Positions 33,444 to 42,717 of a DNA stretch of 64,000 bases are shown here, piece by piece. The DNA lies in assembly GCA_943369755.1 (NCBI GenBank), contig CALROG020000019.1, positions 1 to 64,000 of the forward strand, given 5' to 3'. This DNA comes from CALROG01 sp943369755. Its GTDB lineage: Bacteria; Pseudomonadota; Gammaproteobacteria; Burkholderiales; Burkholderiaceae_C. The position numbers were made by a program, and so were the translations under genes. Within the stretch, counting starts at the first letter, position 1, and each line of letters begins with the position of its first letter. The notes beneath the pieces are model-generated. The model was given only the letters and a program-made list of their open reading frames with translations, did not search any database and had not been told where the DNA came from.

Positions 33444-34585
33444 TAATCATGCGATTTATCCCTCCAGCCCGCGTCTATACAGCGCTAGCCGCTATAGTTT
33501 TTGTAGCAACCTTGGTCGGCTGTTCGAGCAAACCTGAGCGGCCCAAACCGGCTGAACTGGCCCCCAATGCTGCCTTGCTGGGCGTGCGTCTGGCCTGGAC
33601 GGCACGGATTGGCGCGGTCGACTTTGCGTTGCAACCCCAGCTCAATGGCAGCGCCGTCACGTTGGCCAGTAGCGACGGGACGGTGGCCAGCATTGATGCC
33701 GCGACCGGCCGTGACCTCTGGCGCGCAAGCGTCGGCACACCGATTGCCGCAGGCGTGGGCAGTGACGGCAAGTTTGCCGCCGTGGTGACCACGGGCAACG
33801 ACTTGGTGGTGCTTTCGGCCGGCAAGGAGGCCTGGCGTCATCGCATGCCGGCGCAGGTCTATACCGCACCGCTGGTTGCTGGTGCTCGCGTTTTCGTGCT
33901 GGCAGCCGACCGTTCCGTGACCGCCTTTGACGGCCAGACCGGTCGCCGCCTCTGGAGCCAGCAGCGCCCCGGCGAGCCGCTCGTGCTGCGCCAGGCCGGC
34001 GTGCTGATGGCTGTGGGTGACACCTTGGTCGCGGGACTTGCCGGTCGACTGGTGGGCCTCAATCCGATTAACGGCGGGGCCCGCTGGGAGGCCCCGATTG
34101 CCACACCGCGCGGTACCAACGACGTCGAGCGACTGGTGGACCTTGTGAGCGGCGTCAGCCGAGTCGGCGACGCGGTTTGTGTGCGCGCCTTCCAGGCCAA
34201 TGTGGGCTGTGTCAACGCGGTGCGCGGCTCCTTGCTTTGGACCAAGCCCGCCAACGGCGCGTTCGGGGTCGGTGGCGATGATGCCCGGGTTTACGGTACC
34301 GAGGCCGATGGCCGCGTCGTGGCCTGGCGCCGCGACAACGGTGAGCGCGCCTGGATTTCTGACCGCCTGCAATACCGGGGCCTGACCGCACCGCTGGCGG
34401 TAGGCCGCTCGGTTGCCATTGGCGACAACACCGGCTTGGTGCATTTGCTGTCGCGCGAAGATGGCACCCCGCTGAACCGCCTGACCACCGATGGTTCGGC
34501 CATTGCCGCGCAGCCATTGTTGGCGGGTGCTACGCTGATGGTCGTGACGCGCAATGGTGGCGTGTTCGGCTACACGCCTGAATAG
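33440..34585 (+). CDS. bamB: Outer membrane assembly lipoprotein BamB
   Basis: A 381-residue lipoprotein with signal (ALAAIVFVATLVGCSS, lipidated Cys) and an eight-bladed PQQ-like propeller (repeating segments such as GRDLWRAS, GRRLWSQQRPGEPL, GARWEAPIA, RGSLLWTKP). It is part of the BAM complex with BamD above. The GTG at 33440 has GGAG nine bases upstream and is coupled to yfgM; an ATG at 33449 is an alternative. The signal-peptide coding region contains a short copy of a dispersed repeat (33471-33508). der follows 18 bases later. Confidence 0.95.
   Translation: MIIMRFIPPARVYTALAAIVFVATLVGCSSKPERPKPAELAPNAALLGVRLAWTARIGAVDFALQPQLNGSAVTLASSDGTVASIDAATGRDLWRASVGTPIAAGVGSDGKFAAVVTTGNDLVVLSAGKEAWRHRMPAQVYTAPLVAGARVFVLAADRSVTAFDGQTGRRLWSQQRPGEPLVLRQAGVLMAVGDTLVAGLAGRLVGLNPINGGARWEAPIATPRGTNDVERLVDLVSGVSRVGDAVCVRAFQANVGCVNAVRGSLLWTKPANGAFGVGGDDARVYGTEADGRVVAWRRDNGERAWISDRLQYRGLTAPLAVGRSVAIGDNTGLVHLLSREDGTPLNRLTTDGSAIAAQPLLAGATLMVVTRNGGVFGYTPE
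33471..33508 (-). repeat. Dispersed repeat (family 1) in the bamB signal-peptide region
   Basis: Reverse-complement core ATAGCGGCTAGCGC differs at one base in 14 from ATAGTGGCTAGCGC at 18771-18784. The flanks are also AT-rich and palindromic (GCTACAAAAACTATAGC). It encodes the hydrophobic core of the signal peptide, so the repeat has been co-opted or shaped by selection. Confidence 0.55.
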
Positions 34586-34603
34586 GCATCGAATGCGGGC
34601 CCC

Positions 34604-35947
34604 ATGAAACCAGTTATTGCCCTGGTCGGCCGCCCCAATGTCGGCAAATCTACTCTGTTCAACCGGCTGACCAAGTCGCGCGACGCCATCGTTGCCGACT
34701 TCGCTGGCCTGACGCGCGACCGGCACTACGGCAACGGTCGCCAGGGCAAGCACGAATACATCGTCATCGATACCGGGGGCTTCGAGCCGACCGCCGAAAG
34801 CGGCATCTACATGGAGATGGCCAAGCAGACCCGTCAGGCCGTGGCCGAGGCCGACGTTGTGGTGTTCGTGGTCGATGCGCGCGGCGGCCTTTCGGCGCAG
34901 GATCACGACATTGCCAAGTACCTGCGCAAGCTGGGCAAACTGACAGTGCTGACCGCCAACAAGGCCGAGGGCATGAAGGACGGCACCCATCTGAGCGAGT
35001 TTTACGAGCTGGGCCTGGGCGACGTTCATCCGGTTTCCGCTGCCCACGGCGAAGGTATCCGTAGCCTGGTTGACCTGGCGCTTGAGCCGCTGAATCTGCC
35101 TGATCCAGACGACGAGGCGCAGGCCTTGGACAGCGGCATCATCAAGCTGGCAGTGGCGGGGCGCCCTAACGTGGGTAAATCCACGCTGATCAATACCTGG
35201 CTCGGCGAAGAGCGACTGGTGGCGTTCGACATGCCGGGCACCACCCGCGATGCGATTTCCGTGCCGTTTGAGCGCAATGGCCAGAAATTCGAGCTGATCG
35301 ACACAGCCGGTTTGCGCCGCAAGGGCCGGGTATTCGAGGCTATTGAGAAATTCTCGGTGGTCAAGACGCTTCAGGCGATCGAGTCGGCCAACGTTGTTTT
35401 GCTGTTGCTGGACGCCACCCAGGGTGTGACCGACCAGGACGCGCATATCGCCGGCTACATTCTGGAAAGCGGCCGCGCCGTAGTGCTGGCCGTGAACAAA
35501 TGGGATGCAGTGGACGAGTATCAGCGCGAGCTGCTACAGCGCTCCATCGAAACCCGGCTGGTGTTTCTCAAGTTCGCGGCGCTGCATTTCATCTCGGCTA
35601 AAAAGCGCCAGGGCCTTGGCCCGCTGTGGACTTCTGTTGCCCAGGCTCACAAATCGGCCAACTGCAAGATGAGCACACCGATTCTGACCCGGTTGCTGCT
35701 TGAGGCGGTGCAGTTCCAAAGCCCCAAACGCGCCGGCATGTTCCGCCCCAAGATGCGCTACGCCCACCAGGGCGGCATGAATCCCCCGGTGATCGTGGTC
35801 CACGGCAACTCCCTGGAACATGTGACAGATGCTTACAAGCGCTTCCTGGAAGGGCGATTCCGCAAGGAATTCAACCTGATTGGCACGCCGCTGCGCATCG
35901 AGATGAAGACCTCGCACAACCCGTACGCTGACAAAGACGCCGATTGA
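34604..35947 (+). CDS. der: Ribosome assembly GTPase Der (EngA)
   Basis: A 447-residue protein with two tandem GTPase domains, the mark of Der. The first has GRPNVGKSTLFN and DTGGFE; the second has GRPNVGKSTLINTW, DTAGLRRKG and NKWD. A C-terminal KH-like domain follows from about residue 355. It acts in 50S subunit maturation. The N-terminal G4 motif reads ANKAEG. A clear GCCCC-rich spacer of 18 bases separates it from bamB. Confidence 0.98.
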   Translation: MKPVIALVGRPNVGKSTLFNRLTKSRDAIVADFAGLTRDRHYGNGRQGKHEYIVIDTGGFEPTAESGIYMEMAKQTRQAVAEADVVVFVVDARGGLSAQDHDIAKYLRKLGKLTVLTANKAEGMKDGTHLSEFYELGLGDVHPVSAAHGEGIRSLVDLALEPLNLPDPDDEAQALDSGIIKLAVAGRPNVGKSTLINTWLGEERLVAFDMPGTTRDAISVPFERNGQKFELIDTAGLRRKGRVFEAIEKFSVVKTLQAIESANVVLLLLDATQGVTDQDAHIAGYILESGRAVVLAVNKWDAVDEYQRELLQRSIETRLVFLKFAALHFISAKKRQGLGPLWTSVAQAHKSANCKMSTPILTRLLLEAVQFQSPKRAGMFRPKMRYAHQGGMNPPVIVVHGNSLEHVTDAYKRFLEGRFRKEFNLIGTPLRIEMKTSHNPYADKDAD

Positions 35948-36048
35948 GGGCCCACCCGCTCTGCGGATATCGGCTTTGGCCTACTTGCTGCGCGGCACCG
36001 GTGTGGTAACGTCGGTTTTCAACATAACTTCCGAACACGGAGAATATC

Positions 36049-36297
36049 GTGAGCAACAAAGGGCAGCTACTGCAAGACCCCTTCCTCAACACCCTGCGGC
36101 GCGAGCATGTGCCGGTGTCAATCTATCTCGTCAACGGGATCAAGCTGCAGGGACAAATTGAGTCGTTTGATCAATATGTCGTTTTGCTGCGCAATACCGT
36201 CACCCAGATGGTTTACAAGCACGCTATTTCGACCATCGTGCCGGGGCGCGCGGTCAACTTTTCGGCCGCCGAAGGCACAGACGCCCCCGCTGCCTGA
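36049..36297 (+). CDS. hfq: RNA chaperone Hfq
   Basis: An 82-residue protein starting at GTG with GGAG upstream. The Sm1 motif (VPVSIYLVNGIKLQGQIESFDQYVVLLR) and the Sm2 motif (QMVYKHAISTIVPGR) are intact, including the proximal-face Lys-His. Hfq hexamers pair small RNAs with mRNAs. The tail is short. Gene order der-hfq-hflX-hflK-hflC is conserved in Burkholderiales. About 100 bases separate it from der, so it may have its own promoter, although none is clear. Confidence 0.98.
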   Translation: MSNKGQLLQDPFLNTLRREHVPVSIYLVNGIKLQGQIESFDQYVVLLRNTVTQMVYKHAISTIVPGRAVNFSAAEGTDAPAA

Positions 36298-36352
36298 TCG
36301 CCGGGCCGCGCTATACGGCAGGTTGCTCTTCGTTTTTCTGGATTTGCGCTGA

Positions 36353-37531
36353 TTGAGTTCCCCTGCCACGCCTGAGAGCCCCCGCGCCCCTGCCATTCTG
36401 GTGGGGGTTGACTTGGGTTTGCCGCATTTTGATGTCGGCCTGCTGGAGCTGGGCCTGCTGGCCCAGACCGCCGGCCTTCAGCCGGTGGCCCGCGTCACTT
36501 GCAAGCGTAAGGCCCCTGACGCTGCACTTTTCATTGGCAGCGGCAAGGCGGACGAGATCAAAGCTCTGGCCGCCGAGTGTGGTGCGACCGAGGTGCTGTT
36601 TGACCAGTCGCTAAGCCCGGCGCAGCAGCGCAACCTGGAGCGCCACCTGGAGTTGCCCGTCAATGACCGGACACTGCTGATCCTGGAAATCTTTGCCCAG
36701 CGCGCCCGCAGCCATGAAGGCAAGCTACAAGTGGAACTGGCGCGCCTGCAATACCTCAGTACCCGGCTGGTGCGGCGTTGGTCGCACCTGGAACGCCAGA
36801 CCGGCGGGGCCGGTGTGCGCGGCGGCCCCGGCGAAAAGCAGATCGAGCTGGACCGCCGCATGATCAGCGACTCGATCAAGCGCACCAAAGAGCGCCTGCA
36901 CAAGGTCAAGCGCCAGCGTCAGACCCAGCGCCGCCAGCGTGAACGCCGCGACACCTTCAACATCTCCCTGGTGGGCTACACCAATGCTGGTAAATCCACA
37001 TTGTTCAATGCGCTGGTCAAGGCGCGCGCCTACGCTGCCGACCAACTGTTTGCCACGCTGGACACCACCACCCGCCAACTCTACCTGGGCGAGGCGGGTC
37101 GCTCGGTGTCGCTATCTGACACCGTAGGCTTCATTCGTGATCTGCCGCATGGCCTGATTGATGCGTTTCGCGCCACCCTGGAGGAGGCGGCTGACGCCGA
37201 CCTTCTGCTGCATGTGGTGGACGGTGCCAACCCCGACTTTCCCGAGCAGATTGCGCAAGTCCAGCGGGTACTTGAAGAGATTGGCGCATCGGGGGTGGCG
37301 CAGCTGCTGGTGTTCAACAAGCTGGATGCCCTTGAATTCGACCGCCGGCCCCCGCACTTGCAGGACATGTATGAACTTGATGGTCATGCCGTTCCCCGTC
37401 TGTTTGTGAGTGCGCAGTCGGGCGAGGGCTTGGCGGCTCTGCGTCAGCAGCTCGCGCGGGAGCTCGGCCGGCCACCCGGAACCAACATACCCCCGCAACA
37501 CGATGCCCCTTTGCCGGAGATCGCTGCCTGA
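36353..37531 (+). CDS. hflX: Ribosome-associated GTPase HflX
   Basis: A 392-residue protein from a TTG. The N-terminal HflX domain contains SGKADEIKALAAECG and QRARSHEGKLQVELARLQY with the glycine-rich GGAGVRGGPGEKQIELDRR. The G domain has GYTNAGKSTLFN, DTVGFIRDLP and FNKLDALE. It rescues stalled or heat-damaged 70S ribosomes by subunit splitting. Ten C-terminal residues are Pro-rich. hflK follows 43 bases later. Confidence 0.95.
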   Translation: MSSPATPESPRAPAILVGVDLGLPHFDVGLLELGLLAQTAGLQPVARVTCKRKAPDAALFIGSGKADEIKALAAECGATEVLFDQSLSPAQQRNLERHLELPVNDRTLLILEIFAQRARSHEGKLQVELARLQYLSTRLVRRWSHLERQTGGAGVRGGPGEKQIELDRRMISDSIKRTKERLHKVKRQRQTQRRQRERRDTFNISLVGYTNAGKSTLFNALVKARAYAADQLFATLDTTTRQLYLGEAGRSVSLSDTVGFIRDLPHGLIDAFRATLEEAADADLLLHVVDGANPDFPEQIAQVQRVLEEIGASGVAQLLVFNKLDALEFDRRPPHLQDMYELDGHAVPRLFVSAQSGEGLAALRQQLARELGRPPGTNIPPQHDAPLPEIAA

Positions 37532-37573
37532 TTGGGCACAATCAGGGCAGCACAAGAAAAGAGACCGTACCGA

Positions 37574-38962
37574 ATGAACATCAATCTATCCCGCATGCCG
37601 TGGGCGGCCCTGGCAGGCCGCATCCGGGGCATGTTCAATCTGAACGACCCGCGCTGGGGCCGTGGTGACGACGACAAAACCCAGGGCGACAGCAAGCCTG
37701 AAGAAAAACGCCCTGACCCGCCGCCGCCGCAAAACAACAACGGCGGCCGCGGTCAAGGCCCGAACCAGGGCCCGCCCGACCTTGACGAACTGTGGCGTGA
37801 CTTCAACCGCAAGCTTGGTGGCCTGTTTGGCGGGGCCAAGGGCAACCGCCGGCCTGAAGGCGGGGGCGGCGGGTTTGGTGCAGGTGGGGGTGGTGGCTTC
37901 CAGCCGGACATGAAGAGCGCGGGCATCGGTGCAGGCCTGATTGCTGCGGTGGTATTGCTGATCTGGCTGGGCACAGGCTTCTTCATCGTGCAGGAAGGCC
38001 AGCAGGCCGTGATTACTCAGTTCGGCAAATACAAATCGACGGTTGGCGCAGGCTTCAACTGGCGTTTGCCGTACCCAATCCAGCGCCACGAGGTGCTGTT
38101 TGTCACCCAGGTCCGATCGGTCGATGTCGGGCGCGACACCATCATCAAGACGACCGGACTGCGCGAATCGGCCATGTTGACGGAAGACGAAAACATCGTC
38201 GAAATCAAGCTGGCAGTGCAGTACCGTCTGAGCGACGCCCGCGCCTATCTGTTCGAAAGCAAGGCCCCCGCTGAAGCGGTGGTGCAGGCTGCCGAAACGG
38301 CTGTGCGCGAGGTGGTGGGCAAGATGCGCATGGACGCAGCGCTGGGCGAGGAGCGCGAGCAAATCGGCCCGCGCGTGCGCCAGCTCATGCAGAACATCCT
38401 TGACCGCTACAAGGTCGGGGTTGAGGTGGTGGGCATCAACATGCAGCAAGGCGGCGTGCGCCCGCCCGAGCAGGTGCAGTCGGCATTTGACGATGTGCTC
38501 AAGGCTGGGCAGGAGCGCGAGCGCGCCAAGAACGAAGCCCAGGCCTATGCCAACGACGTGATTCCGCGTGCCGTGGGCTCTGCGTCGCGCCTCAAGGAAG
38601 AGGCAGACGCCTACAAGTCCCGTATCGTGGCGCAGGCGCAAGGCGATTCGCAGCGCTTCCGTTCGGTGCTGTCCGAGTACCAAAAGGCACCGCAGGTGAC
38701 GCGGGACCGCATGTACCTGGACGCCATGCAGCAAATCTACGGCAGTGTGACCAAGGTGCTGGTCGAGTCGCGCCAAGGTTCCAACCTGCTGTACCTGCCG
38801 CTGGACAAGATCATGCAGCAGACCGCCGCAGGCGGCGTTGCCGCCAACCTTGACGCGCCAGCCGCTGCGGCCAGTGCGGCACCGCTGGCACCCACCGCTG
38901 CGCCCCCACTGCCGGCGGACTCACGCGCCCGTGACGGTGCCCGCAACCGCGACTCCCGCTAA
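37574..38962 (+). CDS. hflK: Protease modulator HflK
   Basis: A 462-residue SPFH/band-7 membrane protein. An N-terminal Pro/Gly/Asn-rich region (about residues 30-115) is followed by a transmembrane helix (IGAGLIAAVVLLIWLGTGFFIV, about residues 116-137) and the band-7 domain with the YQKAPQVTRDRMYLDAM region. HflK-HflC complexes enclose the FtsH protease at the inner membrane. The start at 37574 is preferred; the frame extends 14 codons upstream into the intergenic space. The C-terminus is Ala/Pro-rich. hflC lies 12 bases downstream. Confidence 0.94.
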   Translation: MNINLSRMPWAALAGRIRGMFNLNDPRWGRGDDDKTQGDSKPEEKRPDPPPPQNNNGGRGQGPNQGPPDLDELWRDFNRKLGGLFGGAKGNRRPEGGGGGFGAGGGGGFQPDMKSAGIGAGLIAAVVLLIWLGTGFFIVQEGQQAVITQFGKYKSTVGAGFNWRLPYPIQRHEVLFVTQVRSVDVGRDTIIKTTGLRESAMLTEDENIVEIKLAVQYRLSDARAYLFESKAPAEAVVQAAETAVREVVGKMRMDAALGEEREQIGPRVRQLMQNILDRYKVGVEVVGINMQQGGVRPPEQVQSAFDDVLKAGQERERAKNEAQAYANDVIPRAVGSASRLKEEADAYKSRIVAQAQGDSQRFRSVLSEYQKAPQVTRDRMYLDAMQQIYGSVTKVLVESRQGSNLLYLPLDKIMQQTAAGGVAANLDAPAAAASAAPLAPTAAPPLPADSRARDGARNRDSR

Positions 38963-38974
38963 GAGGACACCCCC

Positions 38975-39880
38975 ATGAACAGAATCGGACTCATCGCTTC
39001 TTCGCTGCTGGTGGCGCTTGCGCTGCTCAGCTCCATGTTATTTGTGGTTGACCAGCGCCAGTTTGGCGTGATCTACGCCTTGGGCCAGATCAAGGAAGTC
39101 ATCACCGAGCCTGGCCTGAACTTCAAGTTGCCGCCGCCGTTCCAGGATGTCAAGTACCTGGACAAGCGCCTGCTCACGCTGGACAGCACCGACACCGAGC
39201 CGGTCCTTACCGCGGAAAAGCAGCGCCTGGTGATCGACTGGTACCTGCGCTGGCGCATTACTGATCCGTCGGCCTATATTCGCGCCATCGGGGTGGACGA
39301 AACCGCTGGTGCCAACCAGCTCAGCCGCGAAGTCCGCAACGCATTCCAGGAGGAAATTGGCAAGCGCACCGTGCGCGAGTTGATTTCAACCAAGCGCGAG
39401 CCACTGATGGCGGAAGTCAAGCGTGAAGTGCAGGAAAAAGTGCGCAGCAAGAACTGGGGCATTGACATCGTGGACGTGCGCCTGACGCGTGCCGACTATG
39501 TGGACGCCATTACCGAGTCGGTGTACCGCCGTATGGAGGCCGAGCGCAAGCGCGTGGCCAACGAGCTGCGCTCCACCGGCGCGGCCGAGGGAGAAAAAAT
39601 TCGCGCCGACGCCGACCGTCAGCGTGAAGTGACGGTGGCCAACGCCTACCGCGACGCCCAGAAAATCAAGGGTGAAGGCGACGCCGAGGCCGCGCGCCTG
39701 TATGCCGACGCATTTGGGCGTGACCCCCAGTTTGCGCAGTTCTACCGAAGCCTGGACGCCTACAAGGCCAGCTTCAATAAAAAGAGCGACGTGATGGTGG
39801 TAGACCCGTCGTCGTCTGAGTTCTTCAAGGCCTTCCGCAACGGGGGCAACGCCGTCGGCGCGCCAGCGGCAAAGAAGTAA
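38975..39880 (+). CDS. hflC: Protease modulator HflC
   Basis: A 301-residue band-7 protein with an N-terminal membrane anchor (LIASSLLVALALLSSMLFVV, residues 5-24). Family segments include DQRQFGVIYALGQIKEVI, VIDWYLRWRITDPSAYIRAIG and the Ala/Glu-rich heptads of the C-terminal helix (ERKRVANELRSTGAAEGEKIRADADR, split). It complexes with HflK and FtsH. AGAGGAC precedes the ATG. Confidence 0.96.
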   Translation: MNRIGLIASSLLVALALLSSMLFVVDQRQFGVIYALGQIKEVITEPGLNFKLPPPFQDVKYLDKRLLTLDSTDTEPVLTAEKQRLVIDWYLRWRITDPSAYIRAIGVDETAGANQLSREVRNAFQEEIGKRTVRELISTKREPLMAEVKREVQEKVRSKNWGIDIVDVRLTRADYVDAITESVYRRMEAERKRVANELRSTGAAEGEKIRADADRQREVTVANAYRDAQKIKGEGDAEAARLYADAFGRDPQFAQFYRSLDAYKASFNKKSDVMVVDPSSSEFFKAFRNGGNAVGAPAAKK

Positions 39881-39883
39881 ACC

Positions 39884-40072
39884 TTGGACGCCGAGACCTT
39901 CTGGGCTGCACTGGCCATGGTGCTGGTGCTGGAGGGCCTGTTCCCGCTGCTGGCACCCAGTGGCTGGCGCAACATGTTCCAGAAGCTTTTGCTGTTGCAT
40001 GACGGGCAGTTGCGCTTCTTTGGCTTGTGCAGCGTGGCCATCGGTTTGCTTTTGCTCTGGTTTCTTTTCTGA
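39884..40072 (+). CDS. DUF2065 small inner-membrane protein (YjeT-like)
   Basis: A 62-residue protein starting at TTG three bases after hflC. Two hydrophobic helices (FWAALAMVLVLEGLFPLLAPSGW and FGLCSVAIGLLLLWFLF) with the conserved EGL and LLLLHDGQLRFFG linker fit the DUF2065 family. Its usual neighbours are hflC and purA, as here. Function is unknown. Confidence 0.85.
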   Translation: MDAETFWAALAMVLVLEGLFPLLAPSGWRNMFQKLLLLHDGQLRFFGLCSVAIGLLLLWFLF

Positions 40073-40108
40073 GCAGCGCCGGGCGCAGGAAAACCGGGGC
40101 CACGAGCC

Positions 40109-40126
40109 CGGTAAAATACCGTTTTT
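40109..40126 (+). terminator. Hairpin with T-run before hisZ
   Basis: CGGTA (40109-40113), AAA, TACCG (40117-40121), then TTTTT. The 5-bp stem is short, and TAAAAT within it is also a common -10-like sequence, so it may be part of the hisZ promoter and not a terminator. Confidence 0.35.
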
Positions 40127-40144
40127 AACAGCCCCCCAAATCCC

Positions 40145-41293
40145 ATGTCTGCCTGGGTCCTGCCGGATCACATCGCCGATGTTTTGCCTTCCGAGGCCCG
40201 GCACATCGAAGAACTACGTCGCGTTTTGCTCGACACCGCCCGTGGCTATGGCTATGAGCTGGTGATGCCGCCGCTGCTGGAGCATCTGGAGTCCCTGCTC
40301 ACCGGAACCGGTGAAGCCCTGGACCTGCAAACCTTCAAACTGGTCGATCAGCTCTCGGGGCGCATGATGGGCCTGCGCGCCGACACCACGCCCCAGGTCG
40401 CCCGAATCGATGCCCACCTGCTCAACCGCCAGGGCGTCGCGCGGCTTTGCTACTGCGGCCCGGTGCTGCACACCCGGCCAGATCGCCCGCACGCTACCCG
40501 CGAACCGCTGCAATTTGGTGCCGAGATTTATGGCCACGGTGGTCCCGAGGCCGACCTTGAAACATTGCTGCTGGCGCTGGACAGCCTGCGCGCGGCGCGG
40601 CTGAGCGATGTGACGGTGGACTTGGGCGATGCGCGCATCGTGCGTGCCGTGCTGGCGGGCGTTTCAGCCGACGCCGCCACACTGGGCCGGGTGCATGCTG
40701 CATTGGCCACAAAGGACGCTAGCGAGCTGCGCGCGTTGAGCCGCGATTTCCCTGAGGCGGTACGCGAGGGCCTGCTCGCACTGGTTCAGCTGTATGGCGA
40801 CGGGAGCATCCTGGATGAGGCTGAAAAGGTGCTGCAGCCCTCACCAATGCTGCGCGAGGCGCTATCAAATTTGAAGTGGCTCAGCAGCCACCTGAGTGCG
40901 GTGAAAGTCAGCTTTGATCTGGCCGACGCGCGTGGCTACGCCTACTACAGTGGTGTGCGCTTCGGCATCTACACCCGGGGCGGGAGCGACGCGGTGGTGC
41001 GTGGCGGGCGCTACGACGAGGTCGGTGCGGTGTTTGGCCGCAATCGCCCGGCGGTGGGCTTCAGCCTGGACGTGCGTGAGCTGGTGGGTGTGGTGCCGGC
41101 GCGACCCCTGCGCGCCGCGATTCGCGCGCCCTGGGGTGAAGCCGCCGAGCTGTGCCAGGCCATTGCCGGCCTGCGCCAGCGGGGTGAAACCGTGGTCTGC
41201 GTACTGCCGGGGCATGAGAGCGAGATAGATGAGTTCCACTGCGACCGCGAGCTGGTATCGGCCGCCGGGCAGTGGGTCGTGCAAGCCATTTGA
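40145..41293 (+). CDS. hisZ: ATP phosphoribosyltransferase regulatory subunit HisZ
   Basis: A 382-residue HisS-like protein without charging function. It has the class II motif 2 (MMGLRADTTPQVARIDAHLLNR, LCYCGPVLHTRPDRPHATREPLQFG) and SFDLADARGYAYYSGVRFGIYTRG instead of a tRNA-specific C-terminal domain. HisZ binds the short HisG catalytic subunit and confers histidine feedback. hisG is not in this window. Its stop overlaps an ATG (TGATG) that lies six codons upstream of the purA start. Location before purA is typical of this clade. Confidence 0.93.
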   Translation: MSAWVLPDHIADVLPSEARHIEELRRVLLDTARGYGYELVMPPLLEHLESLLTGTGEALDLQTFKLVDQLSGRMMGLRADTTPQVARIDAHLLNRQGVARLCYCGPVLHTRPDRPHATREPLQFGAEIYGHGGPEADLETLLLALDSLRAARLSDVTVDLGDARIVRAVLAGVSADAATLGRVHAALATKDASELRALSRDFPEAVREGLLALVQLYGDGSILDEAEKVLQPSPMLREALSNLKWLSSHLSAVKVSFDLADARGYAYYSGVRFGIYTRGGSDAVVRGGRYDEVGAVFGRNRPAVGFSLDVRELVGVVPARPLRAAIRAPWGEAAELCQAIAGLRQRGETVVCVLPGHESEIDEFHCDRELVSAAGQWVVQAI

Positions 41294-41310
41294 TGTTTCA
41301 AAGAGTCGAG

Positions 41311-42642
41311 ATGAACGCAACCAAAGGTCGCAACGTAGTGGTCGTAGGTACCCAGTGGGGCGACGAGGGCAAGGGCAAGCTGGTCGACTGGCTCACCGAG
41401 ATGGCGCAGGGCGTCGTGCGGTTCCAGGGCGGCCACAACGCGGGCCACACGCTGGTGATCAACGGTGTCAAAACTGCGCTGCACCTGATCCCCAGCGGCA
41501 TCATGCGCCCCGGCGTCAAGTGCTATATCGGCAACGGTGTGGTGTTGTCCGCGGGCAAGCTTTTTGAAGAGATCGAAGGCCTTGAAAAGGCTGGCGTGGA
41601 GGTCCGTTCGCGCCTGCGCATCAGTGAGGCCTGCCCGCTGATCCTGCCGTTTCACGCGGCGCTGGACGTGGCCCGCGAGGCCTACCGCGAGAAGGGTGGT
41701 TCCGAGAAGATCGGCACCACAGGCCGCGGCATCGGCCCGGCCTATGAAGACAAGATTGCACGGCGCGCCCTGCGGGTGCAGGACCTCAAACACCCCCAGC
41801 GTTTTGGCGACAAGCTGCGCGTGCTTTTGGACTTGCACAACCACGTGCTGACCCAGGTACTGGGGGCACCGGCCGTTGACTATCAGGCAGTGTTTGATGA
41901 GGCCATGCGCCATGCCGAGCTGCTCAAGCCCATGATGGCCGACGTCTCGCGCGAGCTCAATGAGGCCCATCTGCATGGTGCCAACCTGCTGTTTGAAGGC
42001 GCGCAGGGCACTTTGCTGGACGTGGACCACGGCACCTATCCCTATGTCACCTCCAGCAACTGCGTGGCTGGCAATGCGGCCGCCGGCTCGGGCGTGGGCC
42101 CGGGCATGCTGCATTACATCCTGGGTATCACCAAGGCCTACTGCACCCGTGTTGGCGGTGGCCCGTTCCCGACCGAACTTGAATGGGAAAAAGAAGGCAC
42201 GCCGGGTTGGCACATGAGTACCGTGGGCGCTGAAAAGGGCGTGACCACGGGGCGCAGTCGGCGCTGCGGCTGGTTTGATGCAGCGCTGCTCAAGCGCAGT
42301 GCGCAGGTCAACGGCCTGAGCGGGCTTTGCATTACCAAGCTGGACGTGCTGGACGGCCTGAAGGAACTCAAGCTATGTACCGGCTATGAACTCGACGGCG
42401 AATACACCGACATCTTGCCCATGGGGGCCGATGAAATCTCTCGCTGCAAACCAGTGTACGAAACCATGGACGGCTGGAGTGAATCGACCGTAGGCATCAC
42501 CCAGTACGACAAGCTGCCGGTGAACGCCCGGCTGTACCTGCAACGCATCAAGCAGGTCACGGGCGTGCCGATCGATATGGTGTCTACCAGTCCCGACCGC
42601 GACCACACCATCATGATGCGCCACCCATACCTGCCCGATTGA
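41311..42642 (+). CDS. purA: Adenylosuccinate synthase
   Basis: 443 residues from the ATG at 41311; an ATG at 41293 would add six residues. Motifs: VVVVGTQWGDEGKGKLVDWLTE (GTP/IMP site with the catalytic Asp and Lys), GGHNAGHTL with the catalytic His, TTGRGIGPAYEDK and FEGAQGTLLDVDHGTYPYVTSSN. It condenses IMP with aspartate to adenylosuccinate. The phosphoribosyltransferase gene follows 75 bases later in the same direction, forming a purine-salvage pair in order. Confidence 0.97.
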   Translation: MNATKGRNVVVVGTQWGDEGKGKLVDWLTEMAQGVVRFQGGHNAGHTLVINGVKTALHLIPSGIMRPGVKCYIGNGVVLSAGKLFEEIEGLEKAGVEVRSRLRISEACPLILPFHAALDVAREAYREKGGSEKIGTTGRGIGPAYEDKIARRALRVQDLKHPQRFGDKLRVLLDLHNHVLTQVLGAPAVDYQAVFDEAMRHAELLKPMMADVSRELNEAHLHGANLLFEGAQGTLLDVDHGTYPYVTSSNCVAGNAAAGSGVGPGMLHYILGITKAYCTRVGGGPFPTELEWEKEGTPGWHMSTVGAEKGVTTGRSRRCGWFDAALLKRSAQVNGLSGLCITKLDVLDGLKELKLCTGYELDGEYTDILPMGADEISRCKPVYETMDGWSESTVGITQYDKLPVNARLYLQRIKQVTGVPIDMVSTSPDRDHTIMMRHPYLPD

Positions 42643-42717
42643 CCTGAAATAATGGAAAACAGGCTGTAGCCCGCACCAATACTGAGCAACCCACTATCAA
42701 ATCAGGAGCAAACAAAC

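Noticed and set aside
33485..35446. A 653-codon open frame on the minus strand across bamB and der
   Set aside because: It lies entirely opposite two unmistakable genes and its translation (His/Gly/Gln/Ala-rich, no domain) is the usual artefact of high-GC third positions.
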